Shown piece after piece: positions 8,381-17,667 of a DNA stretch of 64,000 bases. Within the stretch, counting starts at the first letter, position 1. The number at the start of each line of letters is the position of its first letter. The translations under genes were made by a program, and so were the position numbers. The stretch comes from Planosporangium spinosum. Lineage in GTDB: Bacteria; Actinomycetota; Actinomycetes; Mycobacteriales; Micromonosporaceae. The stretch lies in NCBI RefSeq assembly GCF_049999945.1, contig NZ_JBLYUB010000011.1, positions 144,749-208,748 of the forward strand, given 5' to 3'. Below the pieces are notes generated by a model. It was not told the origin of the DNA, did no database searches, and saw nothing but the letters and a program-made list of their open reading frames with translations.

Positions 8381-10848
8381 TCGGCACCTCCTGTGCTGAT
8401 TTCTTCAGTGCCCGCTGCCGCGGTGGTGATCTCCACCTCGGCGCCCGCGGTGACGCCCAGCGCCCGGCGGACCGTGGAACCGGCCGAGTTGGTGGGCACC
8501 CAGACGACACCGTCGACCATGTCGTCGACGATCATGGCCGGGAGCGTGATCGCACCCTGGCCGGAGCGGACCGTGACGGGGTCGCCGTCGGACAGGGCCA
8601 GCCCGCTCGCGGTGGCCTTGGACAGGGCCGCGACCACCGGCCGGGCGGTGCCGGCCAGGTGCTCGTCGCCGTCGGACAGCGAACCCAGATCGATGAGCTG
8701 GTGCCAGGTCGAGAGGATGGCCCGGCGACCGCCCGCGACGACCGGCCCGGCCGGCGGCACCGCGACCGCGGCCGGCGCGACCCGCGGCGGCGCGGGCCGT
8801 TCGATGGTCAGCGCGGACAGCGCGGCGAGCTGCCGGCGCACCGCGAGCACGTCGCCGCAGCCCAGGTCCACGCCCATCTCGGCGGCGAGCGCGTCGAGGA
8901 CCCGCGCGTCGCTCATCGCGGTCGTGCGCAGCACCGCGTCGAACGGACGGACCCGGCCCTCCCAGTCGATGTACGCCCCGGCTTTCTCGACCGCCGGCGC
9001 GATCGGGAAGACCACGTCGGCGCGGCGGGAGACGGCGCTACGCCGCAACTCGATGCTGACCAGGAAGCCGACCCGGTCGAGCGCCTCCTCGGCGACCTGG
9101 GGCCGGGTCAGGTCTGCCGGGTCGACGCCGGCCACGATCAGACCGCCGAGAGCGCCGCTTCGCGCCGCATCGATGATCGCGTCGGTGTCCCGGCCCGGCT
9201 GGCTCGGCAGTACCCCGGCTTCGAGGTCCCACGCGTGGGCCAGCTCGGCGCGGGCACCGGCCGAGGCGACCGGCAGGCCACCGGGGAGCAGGGTGGGCAG
9301 GCAGCCGGCCTCGAGCGCGCCCCGGTCACCGGCGCGGCGCGGTACCCACGCCAGCTTGGCGCCGGTCTCCTCGGCCAGCCGGGCGGCGGCGGACAGGCCA
9401 CCGGGGACCTCCGCCAGCCGTTCGCCGACGAACAGGATCGCGCCGGGCTCGCTGAGCGTGGCGCGGACCAGCCCGCTCTCGGCGAGCACCGTGGCCTCGG
9501 CACCCGGGACGGTCGGCACCACGGCGGCACCGATCTTGGCGTACCCGCGGGTGGTGAACGGCGCGACGGCGACCGTGCGCAGCTTGTTCCTGCGCCACGC
9601 CTTGCGCAGGCGCAGGAACAGGATCGGGCACTCCTCCTCGGGCTCCAGACCGACGATCACCGCGGCCGGGGCCGTCTCGACCTCGTCGTAGGTGACCTCG
9701 ACCCGGCCCACCACGGAGCTGGCGAGGAATGCGGTCTCCTCGTCCGAGACCGGCCGGGCCCGGAAGTCGATGTCGTTGGTGCCCAGTGCCAGACGCGTGA
9801 ACTTGGCGTACGCGTACGCGTCCTCGACGGTCAGCCGGCCACCGGTGAGCACGCCGACCCCGCCGTTGTCGCGCGCGGCGGCCAGCCCCTCGGCGGCCAC
9901 GGCGAGCGCCTCGGGCCAGCTCGCCTCGCGCAGCTCACCGGTCTTGGAGTCGCGTACCAGCGGCACGGTGATCCGGTCGAACGCGTTGGCGTACTGGAAA
10001 CCCCAGCGGCCCTTGTCGCAGTTCCACTCCTCGTTGACGCCTGCGTCGTCGCCGGCCAGCCGGCGCATGACCTTGCCGCGCCGGTGGTCGGCGCGCACCG
10101 CGCAGCCGGCCGAGCAGTGCTCGCACACGCTCGGCGTGCTGACCAGGTCGAAGGGCCGGGCCCGGAACCGGTACTGGGCCCCGGTCAGCGCGCCGACCGG
10201 GCAGATCTGCACGGTGTTGCCGGAGAAGTAGGAGTTGAACGGCTCGTCGTCCACCGGGGAGTCGTCGTCACCGCGGAAGACCCCGATCTGCTCGGCGGCG
10301 CCGCGCTCCATCAGGTCGATGAACTTGTCCCCGGCGATCTCCTCGGAGAACCGGGTGCAGCGCTGGCACAGCACGCACCGCTCCCGGTCCAGGAGCACCT
10401 GCGAGGAGATGGCCATGGGCTTGGCGTACTCGCGCTTGGGCTCGTGGAACCGGGACTCGGGCCGGCCGGCGGACATCGCCTGGTTCTGCAGCGGGCACTC
10501 GCCGCCCTTGTCGCACATGGGGCAGTCGAGAGGGTGGTTGATCAGGAGGAACTCCATGATCCCCTCTTGCGCCTTCTTGGCGACGTCGGAGGTGAGCTGG
10601 GTCTTGACGACCATCCCGTCGGCGACCGGCTGGGTACACGAGGCGACCGGCTTGCGCTGGCCCTCCACCTCGACCAGGCACTGCCGGCAGGCACCGGCCG
10701 GCGCCAGCAGCGGGTGGTCGCAGAAGCGCGGGATGGCGATCCCCATCTGCTCGGCGACCCGGATGAGCAGCGTGCCCTTGGGCGCCTCCACTTCGATGCC
10801 GTCGATCGTGAGCTTGACGGTGTCGGTGGCTTTCTCGACGTTAGTCAT
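8377..10848 (-). CDS. nuoG: NADH-quinone oxidoreductase subunit G
   Basis: Largest peripheral subunit (823 aa), carrying the iron-sulfur relay. Visible ligands are a 2Fe-2S site (C43, C54, C57, C71), the His-Cys3 4Fe-4S site (H105, C109, C112, C118), a further 4Fe-4S site starting C158, C161, C164 and ending at a CPVGAL cysteine near 208, and a CEHCSAGC motif near 235 that resembles the extra N7 cluster. A molybdopterin-oxidoreductase-like domain without expected cofactor function follows. The gene abuts nuoF with no spacing. Confidence 0.96.
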   Translation of the reverse strand: MTNVEKATDTVKLTIDGIEVEAPKGTLLIRVAEQMGIAIPRFCDHPLLAPAGACRQCLVEVEGQRKPVASCTQPVADGMVVKTQLTSDVAKKAQEGIMEFLLINHPLDCPMCDKGGECPLQNQAMSAGRPESRFHEPKREYAKPMAISSQVLLDRERCVLCQRCTRFSEEIAGDKFIDLMERGAAEQIGVFRGDDDSPVDDEPFNSYFSGNTVQICPVGALTGAQYRFRARPFDLVSTPSVCEHCSAGCAVRADHRRGKVMRRLAGDDAGVNEEWNCDKGRWGFQYANAFDRITVPLVRDSKTGELREASWPEALAVAAEGLAAARDNGGVGVLTGGRLTVEDAYAYAKFTRLALGTNDIDFRARPVSDEETAFLASSVVGRVEVTYDEVETAPAAVIVGLEPEEECPILFLRLRKAWRRNKLRTVAVAPFTTRGYAKIGAAVVPTVPGAEATVLAESGLVRATLSEPGAILFVGERLAEVPGGLSAAARLAEETGAKLAWVPRRAGDRGALEAGCLPTLLPGGLPVASAGARAELAHAWDLEAGVLPSQPGRDTDAIIDAARSGALGGLIVAGVDPADLTRPQVAEEALDRVGFLVSIELRRSAVSRRADVVFPIAPAVEKAGAYIDWEGRVRPFDAVLRTTAMSDARVLDALAAEMGVDLGCGDVLAVRRQLAALSALTIERPAPPRVAPAAVAVPPAGPVVAGGRRAILSTWHQLIDLGSLSDGDEHLAGTARPVVAALSKATASGLALSDGDPVTVRSGQGAITLPAMIVDDMVDGVVWVPTNSAGSTVRRALGVTAGAEVEITTAAAGTEEISTGGAE

Positions 10849-12165
10849 TTAGTGCGCACCTACCAGTTCACCCGCGCCGAACATCGGGGCCTTGCGACCC
10901 TCGATGTAGTCGAGGTAGTCCTGCTTGAAGTACTTGATCGACGACGTCACCGGGCTGGTCGCACCGTCACCGAGGGCGCAGAACGACCGGCCGAGCAGGT
11001 TGTCGCAGGCGTCGAGCAGCGTGTCCAGGTCGGCGTGGGTACCCGCGCCCGACAGGATCCGGCGCAGGACGTGCGCCATCCAGTAGTTGCCCTCGCGGCA
11101 CGGGGTGCACTTGCCGCACGACTCGTGGTGGTAGAACTCGATCCACCGGTAGGTCGCGTAGACCGGGCAGTCCTGGTCGCTGAAGATCTGCACCGCCGTG
11201 GTGCCGAGCATCGTGCCGGCCGCGGCCATCGACTCGAAGTCCATCGGCACGTCGAGGTGCTCGGCGGTCAGCAGCGGCGTCGACGACCCGCCGGGTGTCC
11301 AGAACCTCAGCTCGTGGCCGTCCTGCATGCCGCCGGCCAGTTCCAGCAACTCGCGCAGGGTGATGCCGAGCGAGCACTCGTACTGGCCGGGGTTGCGCAC
11401 CCGGCCGGAGATCGAATAGATCTTCGGACCGGGCGACTTCTCCGTGCCCATCGTCTTCCACCAGGTCGCACCGCCCAGCACGATGTACGGCACGCTGCAG
11501 ATCGTCTCGACGTTGTTGACCACCGTCGGCGAGCTGTAGAGGCCGTGCGTGGCCGGGAACGGCGGCTTGAGCCGGGGCTGGCCGCGGAAGCCTTCGAGGG
11601 AGTCCAGCAGCGCCGTCTCCTCGCCGCAGATGTACGCGCCCGCGCCGCTGTGGACGACCAGGTCCAGGTCGAAGCCGGAGCCGAGGATGTTACGGCCCAG
11701 GTACCCGCGCGCGTACGCCTCGTCGACCGCGTTGCGCAGCCGGCGCGCGGCGTGCATCGCCTCGCCCCGGATGTAGATCGCGGCGAAGTTCGCCCGGATC
11801 GCGTACGCGGCGATGACGATGCCCTCGACCAGCGAGTGCGGGTCGGCCATCATCAGCGGCAGGTCCTTGCAGGTGCCCGGCTCGCCCTCGTCGGCGTTGA
11901 CCACCAGGTAGTGCGGCTTGCCGTCGTTCTGCGGGATGAAGCCCCACTTCATGCCGGTCGGGAAGCCCGCGCCGCCGCGGCCGCGCAGCCCCGAGTCCTT
12001 CATGAGCGCGATCAGCTCGTCGGGGTGGGCCTTGAACGCCTTGCGCAGCGCGGTGTACCCGTCGAGCCGCTCGTACACGGTGAGCTTCCACGCGTCCGGC
12101 GACAGCCAGCGCTTGGTCAGCACGGGGGTGAGCTTGGCGAGAGCGCCCTGGGATGGGTTGCTCAC
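10849..12165 (-). CDS. nuoF: NADH-quinone oxidoreductase subunit F
   Basis: NADH- and FMN-binding subunit, 438 aa. The glycine-rich nucleotide loop LRGRGGAGFPTG sits at residues 60-71. The N3 4Fe-4S ligands are C350, C353, C356 and C396. Length is normal for the family. GTG start overlapping the nuoE stop (GTGA); nuoE, F and G together form the NADH dehydrogenase module. Confidence 0.97.
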   Translation of the reverse strand: MSNPSQGALAKLTPVLTKRWLSPDAWKLTVYERLDGYTALRKAFKAHPDELIALMKDSGLRGRGGAGFPTGMKWGFIPQNDGKPHYLVVNADEGEPGTCKDLPLMMADPHSLVEGIVIAAYAIRANFAAIYIRGEAMHAARRLRNAVDEAYARGYLGRNILGSGFDLDLVVHSGAGAYICGEETALLDSLEGFRGQPRLKPPFPATHGLYSSPTVVNNVETICSVPYIVLGGATWWKTMGTEKSPGPKIYSISGRVRNPGQYECSLGITLRELLELAGGMQDGHELRFWTPGGSSTPLLTAEHLDVPMDFESMAAAGTMLGTTAVQIFSDQDCPVYATYRWIEFYHHESCGKCTPCREGNYWMAHVLRRILSGAGTHADLDTLLDACDNLLGRSFCALGDGATSPVTSSIKYFKQDYLDYIEGRKAPMFGAGELVGAH

Positions 12166-12956
12166 TTGGACTCCTTACCAACCGCCGGCGCGTCACCGGC
12201 GGGCTTGCCATCTGAGGCCGGTTTCGGCGCCGCCGGGGGGACGGTGTTGCCGGGGCCCGAGCCCTTGTCATCGCGGGGGGCGATCGGGGTGTTCGGGTCG
12301 AAGCCCGGCACCGAGATGCCGTACTTGTCGGCCAGCCGGCTACCGGCGAGGGTCGGCTCACCGGCCGGCCCCTCCCCGACCGCACCGTTCCGGTCATCGG
12401 CCCAGCCCGCGAGCTGGAGCGACGCCTCCTTGAACGTGCACAGCCGCGGCCCGCGGCTGGGCTGCGGGCGCTCGCCGTTCTCGAGCTGCTTGACGATGTC
12501 GAGCGCGGTGTCGGCGTCGATGGAGTCGAAGAACTCGTAGTTGACCGTCATGACCGGCGCGTAGTCGCAGGCCGCGAGGCACTCCGCGTGCTCCAGCGTG
12601 ATCCGGCCGTCCTCGGTCGTCTCGTCGTGCCCGACGCCGAGATGCTCGCTGAGCGCCTTGTACGCCTTGTCACCACCCAGGACGCCGCACATCGTGTTGG
12701 TGCAGACGCTGACCAGCCAGTCACCGACGGGGCGGCGCTTGTACATGGTGTAGAAGGTGGCCACCGCCGCCACCTGGGCCTTGGTGATGCCCAGCATCTC
12801 GGCGCAGAACGCCATGCCCTCCGGCGAGACGTACCCCTGCACCGACTGCACCAGGTGCAGCATCGGCAGCAGCGCCGACCGCTCCCGGCCGGCCGGGTAG
12901 CGGGCCATGATGGCACGGGCCCGCTCACGGGTCTCTTCGGTAAAGACGTCGCTCAT
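12162..12956 (-). CDS. nuoE: NADH-quinone oxidoreductase subunit E
   Basis: Thioredoxin-fold 2Fe-2S subunit, 264 aa. The N1a ligands C85, C90, C126 and C130 are present in the usual CxxxxC and CxxxC spacing. The core ends near residue 165; about 100 further residues rich in Pro, Gly and charged residues extend past the 160-180 aa typical of NuoE and look disordered. ATG overlaps the nuoD stop. Confidence 0.96.
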   Translation of the reverse strand: MSDVFTEETRERARAIMARYPAGRERSALLPMLHLVQSVQGYVSPEGMAFCAEMLGITKAQVAAVATFYTMYKRRPVGDWLVSVCTNTMCGVLGGDKAYKALSEHLGVGHDETTEDGRITLEHAECLAACDYAPVMTVNYEFFDSIDADTALDIVKQLENGERPQPSRGPRLCTFKEASLQLAGWADDRNGAVGEGPAGEPTLAGSRLADKYGISVPGFDPNTPIAPRDDKGSGPGNTVPPAAPKPASDGKPAGDAPAVGKESK

Positions 12957-14272
12957 CGGTCACATCCACCCATCACGGGGTCCAGCGAGGCACCACCGGC
13001 GATCACGTCGGCGATCAGACCGCCTTCGGCCATCGCCGGGAGCGCCTGAAGGTTGACGAAGCTCGGCTCGCGGTAGTGCACCCGGTACGGCCGGGTACCG
13101 CCGTCGGAGACCGCGTGCACGCCCAGCTCTCCGCGCGGCGACTCGATCTGCACGTACACCTGGCCGGCCGGCACCCGGAAACCCTCGGTCACCAGCTTGA
13201 AGTGGTGGATGAGGGACTCCATGGACTGACCCATGATCTTGGCGACGTGTTCGAGCGAGTTGCCCATACCGTCGGCGCCGACGGCCAGCTGCGCCGGCCA
13301 GGCGATCTTGCGGTCGGCCACCATGACCGGCCCCGGCTCCAGCCGCGCCAGCGCCTGCTCGATGATCCGCAGGCTCTGCCGCATCTCACCGAGGCGCACC
13401 TGGTAGCGGCCCCACACGTCGGCGTCGGTGCTGGTCGGCACGTCGAAGTCGTACGTCTCGTAGCCGAGGTACGGCATGGTCTTGCGCAGGTCCCAGGGCA
13501 GACCCGCCGAGCGCAGCACCGGGCCGGTGATACCCAGCGCCAGGCAGCCGGCCACGTCGAGCACCGCGACACCCTGGGTGCGCCGCTGCCAGATCGGGTT
13601 GCCCGACAGCAGGTCCTCGTACATGCTCAGCCGGTCCGGCATGAACTTGACGAACTCGCGGATCCGCGCGATCGCCTCGTCCGGAATGTCCTGCGCCAGG
13701 CCGCCCGGCCGGATGTACGCGTGGTTCATCCGCAGGCCGGAGGCGAGCTCGAAGATGTCGAGGATGTACTCCCGCTCACGGAAGCCGTAGATCATCATCG
13801 ACAGTGCGCCCAGCTCCATGCCGGTCGTCGCGAGCCACACCAGGTGCGAGGAGATCCGGTTGAGCTCCATCATCAGGATCCGGATGGTCTTGGCCCGGTC
13901 CGGCACCTCGACGCCCAGCAGCTTCTCGACCGCCAGGGCGTACCCGGTCTCGTTGAAGATCGGGGCCAGGTAGTCCATGCGGGTGACGAACGTGCTGCCC
14001 TGGGTCCAGTTGCGGTACTCGAGGTTCTTCTCGATGCCGGTGTGCAGGTAGCCGATGACGGCGCGGGCCTCGGTGACCGTCTCACCCTCGAGTTCGAGGA
14101 TCAGGCGGAGCACGCCGTGGGTCGACGGGTGCTGCGGGCCCATGTTGACGACGATCCGCTCGTCGGAGAGCGGGTCGGCGCCGCCGACGACCTCGTCCCA
14201 GTCACCACCGGTGACGGTGAAGACCTTGCCTTCGGTGGTCTCACGCGCGCTGGCGTAATCGGTACTGCTCAC
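12953..14272 (-). CDS. nuoD: NADH-quinone oxidoreductase subunit D
   Basis: The 49-kDa-type subunit lining the quinone cavity, 439 aa. It carries PQHPSTHGVLRLILELEGE near residue 48, whose histidine corresponds to the quinone-headgroup ligand, and the hydrogenase-like C-terminus ending DPVMGGCDR. Length fits the family. It overlaps nuoC by four bases. Confidence 0.97.
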   Translation of the reverse strand: MSSTDYASARETTEGKVFTVTGGDWDEVVGGADPLSDERIVVNMGPQHPSTHGVLRLILELEGETVTEARAVIGYLHTGIEKNLEYRNWTQGSTFVTRMDYLAPIFNETGYALAVEKLLGVEVPDRAKTIRILMMELNRISSHLVWLATTGMELGALSMMIYGFREREYILDIFELASGLRMNHAYIRPGGLAQDIPDEAIARIREFVKFMPDRLSMYEDLLSGNPIWQRRTQGVAVLDVAGCLALGITGPVLRSAGLPWDLRKTMPYLGYETYDFDVPTSTDADVWGRYQVRLGEMRQSLRIIEQALARLEPGPVMVADRKIAWPAQLAVGADGMGNSLEHVAKIMGQSMESLIHHFKLVTEGFRVPAGQVYVQIESPRGELGVHAVSDGGTRPYRVHYREPSFVNLQALPAMAEGGLIADVIAGGASLDPVMGGCDR

Positions 14273-15123
14273 TGGTAGCTCCTGCGCTGGTCGGGCGGCG
14301 GGATCTCGGCGCCCTTGTACTCGACGGGCACGCCACCGAGCGGGTAGTCCTTGCGCTGCGGGTGCCCCTCCCAGTCGTCCGGCATGAGGATCCGGGTCAG
14401 GTTGGGGTGACCGTCGAAGACGATGCCGAACATGTCGTACGCCTCACGCTCCTGCCAGTCGGCAGTCGGGTAGACGCTGGTTACGCTCGGTAGGTGCGGA
14501 TCCTCGGCCGACACCGCGGCCTCGAGCCGGATCCGCCGCCGGTAGGTCATGGAGGTCAGGTGGTACACCGCGTGCAGGCGCTTGGCGTCACCGCCGAGGT
14601 AGTCCACCCCCGACACCGACGAACACAGCTCGAACCGCAGCGCCGGGTCGTCGCGCAGCGCCTGCGCCACCTCGGCGATGCGCTCTGCCGTGACGTGCAG
14701 AGTCAGCTCGCCCCGGTCGACGACGACCTTCTCGATCGCGTCGTGGAAGCCCGGGTACGCCGCTTCGAGGGAGTCGACGACCTCGTCGAAGTACCCGCCG
14801 TACGGCCGCGGCGTGTCCAGCGCGACGCTGCGCCGGCGGACCAGGCCACCGAAGCCGGAGGTGTCCCCGGAGCCGCTGACGCCGAACATGCCCACGCCCG
14901 CGAGGGTCGCCGGCGGGTAGTCGGCCGGCGCGCCGGTGTAGGCGCCCTCCGGCTCCGCGGCCACCGGCACGCCGTGCCCGTCCGGTGCGTCGGCGACCGG
15001 CTTCACCCCGGCCGGTCCGCCGGCCGCCGGGCTGGCTTCCTCGATGGGCGCCTTGGCGACGGCGTCCGGGTCGGCCGGGTTCACCGCGCCACCCACCGGC
15101 TCGCCCGAGTTCGGTGAGCTCAC
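14269..15123 (-). CDS. nuoC: NADH-quinone oxidoreductase subunit C
   Basis: The 30-kDa-type peripheral subunit, 284 aa. The signature region runs from ADWQEREAYDMFGI to HPQRKDYPLGG near the C-terminus. The first 75-100 residues are rich in Ala, Pro and Gly and exceed most NuoC proteins. The GTG start at 15123 has an AGGAGG box at 15131-15136 that lies inside the 60-bp repeat separating it from nuoB, so the repeat supplies its ribosome-binding site. Confidence 0.95.
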   Translation of the reverse strand: MSSPNSGEPVGGAVNPADPDAVAKAPIEEASPAAGGPAGVKPVADAPDGHGVPVAAEPEGAYTGAPADYPPATLAGVGMFGVSGSGDTSGFGGLVRRRSVALDTPRPYGGYFDEVVDSLEAAYPGFHDAIEKVVVDRGELTLHVTAERIAEVAQALRDDPALRFELCSSVSGVDYLGGDAKRLHAVYHLTSMTYRRRIRLEAAVSAEDPHLPSVTSVYPTADWQEREAYDMFGIVFDGHPNLTRILMPDDWEGHPQRKDYPLGGVPVEYKGAEIPPPDQRRSYQ

Positions 15124-15179
15124 TGTGCCGCCTCCTGTTCGCGACTGCGGGGCTCGCTCCGCTCACTCCTCGCGCTCAC
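15120..15179 (-). repeat. 60-bp junction repeat with coupled 19-codon micro-ORF between nuoB and nuoC
   Basis: Exactly 60 bases, reading GTG-(18 codons)-TGA, peptide VSARSERSEPRSREQEAAQ. Its GTG overlaps the nuoB stop and its TGA overlaps the nuoC start, both as GTGA. A second copy with 55 of 60 bases identical is at 37532-37591 in an unrelated operon. AGGAGG lies seven bases before the nuoC GTG. Whether the peptide is made is unknown. The element is probably a REP-like repeat; the coupling function is inferred. Confidence 0.75.
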
Positions 15180-15868
15180 CGCGATCCTCCGTTCTTGCGC
15201 GGCACGGTGCCCGCGATACGCGCCCGCTCCTCCATCCACTTCTGGATGCGCAGCTGCTCCTCGCGGCCCTGAGCGGCGGCCTTCAGCCACTCGGCCTTGC
15301 GCTTGGAGTCGAACCGGTAGCTCGACGGCATCTCGCCGGGCTCGACCACCGGGGCGCCCTCGCGCTCGCGCTTCACCTCGAGCTGCTTGCGGCGCTTCTC
15401 ACCGAGCGGGGAGTGCATGACCTTCTCGTGCAGCCGCAGGATCGCGTCGATCAGCATCTCCGGCCGCGGCGGGCAGCCCGGCAGGTACATGTCGACCGGC
15501 ACGATGTGGTCGACGCCCTGCACGATGGCGTAGTTGTTGAACATGCCACCGCTGCTCGCGCAGACCCCCATCGACAGCACCCACTTGGGCTCGGGCATCT
15601 GGTCGTAGATCTGACGCACCACCGGAGCCATCTTCTGGCTGACCCGACCGGCCACGATCATGAGGTCGGCCTGGCGCGGGCTCGGCCGGAAGACCTCCAT
15701 GCCGAAGCGGGCCATGTCGTAGTGGGCGCCGCCGGACGCCATCATCTCGATGGCGCAGCACGCGAGGCCGAACGTCGCCGGCCACATGGACGCCTTACGG
15801 GACCAGTTCACCAACTTCTCGACGCTGGTGAGCAGGACACCACTGGGGAGTTTCTCTTCGATACCCAT
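15176..15868 (-). CDS. nuoB: NADH-quinone oxidoreductase subunit B
   Basis: Subunit carrying cluster N2, the last electron carrier before the quinone, 230 aa. Ligands C37, C38, C103 and C132 are in place (GLACCAIEMM, GVCASSGG, GCPPRPEM). A basic C-terminal extension of about 65 residues goes beyond the quinone-site core. ATG 15868 is two bases after the nuoA stop; upstream codons in the frame belong to nuoA. Confidence 0.97.
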   Translation of the reverse strand: MGIEEKLPSGVLLTSVEKLVNWSRKASMWPATFGLACCAIEMMASGGAHYDMARFGMEVFRPSPRQADLMIVAGRVSQKMAPVVRQIYDQMPEPKWVLSMGVCASSGGMFNNYAIVQGVDHIVPVDMYLPGCPPRPEMLIDAILRLHEKVMHSPLGEKRRKQLEVKREREGAPVVEPGEMPSSYRFDSKRKAEWLKAAAQGREEQLRIQKWMEERARIAGTVPRKNGGSR

Positions 15869-15870
15869 GA

Positions 15871-16236
15871 TCAATCCCAGTCCAGCCCGCCGCGCCGCCA
15901 GACGTAGGCGTAGGCGACGAACACGGTCGCGATGAAGATGACCATCTCGACGAACCCGAACAGGCCGATCACACCGAAGGAGACCGCCCACGGGTACAGG
16001 AAGATGATCTCGATGTCGAACACGATGAAGAGCATCGCGGTCAGGTAGAACTTGATCGGGAAGCGGCCACCGCCGACGGGCTGCGGGCTCGGCTCGATAC
16101 CGCACTCGTACGCATCGAGCTTCGCGCGGTTGTAGCGACGCGGTCCGACGATCGGGGCGATCGACACCGAGAACAGTGCGAACGCGGCCCCCAGGGCCAG
16201 CAGCCCCACGATGGGTATGTACGCCGAGAGCGACAT
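15871..16236 (-). CDS. nuoA: NADH-quinone oxidoreductase subunit A
   Basis: First gene of the nuo operon, a 121 aa membrane subunit with three helices. The loop between helices 1 and 2 contains KLDAYECGIEPSPQP with the conserved cysteine near the quinone chamber. Upstream is a 168-base intergenic stretch after menJ that should hold the operon promoter; a GGACGGAG ribosome-binding site lies roughly a dozen bases before ATG 16236. Confidence 0.96.
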   Translation of the reverse strand: MSLSAYIPIVGLLALGAAFALFSVSIAPIVGPRRYNRAKLDAYECGIEPSPQPVGGGRFPIKFYLTAMLFIVFDIEIIFLYPWAVSFGVIGLFGFVEMVIFIATVFVAYAYVWRRGGLDWD

Positions 16237-16404
16237 GGCTTTAGCCTGCTCCGTCCTTTCCTGTTCCGGTGTCCCGGTAGCCGTGCCTCGGCGTGTTACC
16301 GATCACGTGTTGGGGACTTCACACTATTCCTGCTCTTGCACGCCTTATCGGCGGGGTGCACTACGCCTTTCGGCCTGATCTGTCACGCCTTCCGGAGAGG
16401 TGCG
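16237..16404 (-). promoter_or_regulatory. Probable nuo operon promoter region
   Basis: This 168-base gap separates menJ from nuoA on the same strand. On the minus strand a TAGTGT box (16326-16321) could be a -10 element giving an untranslated leader of about 80 bases. No convincing -35 box or operator was seen, so the exact start is uncertain. Confidence 0.3.
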
Positions 16405-17667
16405 TCACGCCGCGGGTGCCACCCTGGTCAGCGCGTTGATGACCCGGTCCATCGCGTCGCCTCCTCGGGGATCGGTGAGGTTGGCCAGCAGCTTGAGCAC
16501 AAATCGCATCAGCATCGGGTGCGGCATGCCGTGCTTGGTGGCGATGCGCATCACCTCCGGGTGCCCGATCAACTTCACGAACCAGTTGCCCAGCCGGTAG
16601 TAGCCGCCGTAGCGGGCCTTGAGCTCGGCCGGGTAGACGGCGAACGCGCGCTCCCGGTCCAGGCCGGCCGGGCGGGCGAGCGCCTGGACCGCGACCTCCG
16701 CGGCCAGTTCGCCGGACTCCATGGCGTACGCGATGCCCTCGCCGTTGAACGGGTTGACCATGCCACCGCAGTCGCCGACCAGCAGTACGCCACGGGTGTA
16801 GTGCGGCACCCGGTTGAAGCCCATCGGCAGCGCCGCGCCCTGGATCCCGCCGTCGGCGTGCGCCTCGTCGTTGAGCTGCCAGTCGTCGGGCGTCGAGGAC
16901 AGCCAGTCGGTGAGCAGGGTCCGGTAGTTGGTCTTGCCGTAGGCGACCGAGGAGTTGAGCACGCCGAGGCCGACGTTGACCCGGCCGTCACCCAGCCCGA
17001 AGATCCACCCGTACCCGGGCAGCAGCTTGTCGGGGTTGTCCTTGCTGCGCAGTTCCAGCCACGACTCCAGGTAGGTGTCGTCGTGCCTGAGCGGGCTGCG
17101 GTAGTACCGCCGGACGGCGACACCCATCGGCCGGTCCTCGCGCTTGGCCAGGCCGAGCGCGAGCGGCAGCCGGCCCGAGACGCCGTCGGCCGCGATCACC
17201 AGCGGGGCGTGGAACTCCTGCGGCTCGTCGCCGGGGCCGTTGGCCTTCACCCCGGTCACGCGACCGGAGCCGTTCAGGATCGGCCCGGTGACGTTGGTGT
17301 TGGTCCGCAGCACCGCGCCGGCCTCGACCGCCCGGTTCGCCAGCAATTGGTCGAAGTCCATGCGGGTACGGGTCAGCCCGTAGTTGGGGAAGCTCGCGAG
17401 CTCCGGCCAGTCCAGTTCCAGGCGGACCCCGCCACCGATCACCCGCAGGCCCCTGTTGTGCAGCCAGCCGGCCTTCTCGGAGGTGTCGACCCCCATCTTG
17501 ACCAGCTGCTTGACCGCGCGAGGGGTGAGTCCGTCGCCGCAGACCTTCTCCCGGGGAAACTCGGTCTTCTCCAGCAGCAGCACGTTGAGCCCGTGCCGGG
17601 CGAGATGGTATGCGGCGGAGGAACCGCCCGGTCCCGCGCCCACGACGATGACGTCGGCGTCGCTCAC
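16405..17667 (-). CDS. menJ: Geranylgeranyl-reductase-family FAD oxidoreductase, probable menaquinone reductase
   Basis: FAD-dependent reductase of 420 aa. The dinucleotide fold VIVVGAGPGGSSAAYHLARHG is at the N-terminus (residues 6-26), KVCGDGLTPRAV near residue 40, and the second FAD motif GDCGGMVNPFNGEGIAYAMES near residue 290. Homologues in this context (Rv0561c type) saturate one isoprene unit of menaquinone, giving MK-n(H2) species. Position between menG and nuo supports this over archaeal-type lipid reduction. The GTG start overlaps the stop of a 40-codon leader ORF that has the stronger ribosome-binding site. Confidence 0.85.
   Translation of the reverse strand: MSDADVIVVGAGPGGSSAAYHLARHGLNVLLLEKTEFPREKVCGDGLTPRAVKQLVKMGVDTSEKAGWLHNRGLRVIGGGVRLELDWPELASFPNYGLTRTRMDFDQLLANRAVEAGAVLRTNTNVTGPILNGSGRVTGVKANGPGDEPQEFHAPLVIAADGVSGRLPLALGLAKREDRPMGVAVRRYYRSPLRHDDTYLESWLELRSKDNPDKLLPGYGWIFGLGDGRVNVGLGVLNSSVAYGKTNYRTLLTDWLSSTPDDWQLNDEAHADGGIQGAALPMGFNRVPHYTRGVLLVGDCGGMVNPFNGEGIAYAMESGELAAEVAVQALARPAGLDRERAFAVYPAELKARYGGYYRLGNWFVKLIGHPEVMRIATKHGMPHPMLMRFVLKLLANLTDPRGGDAMDRVINALTRVAPAA

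Noticed and set aside
8659..12540. 1293-codon open frame on the plus strand across nuoG-nuoF-nuoE
   Set aside because: It is antisense to well-conserved genes and stays open only because of high third-position GC; the translation has no recognisable domain.
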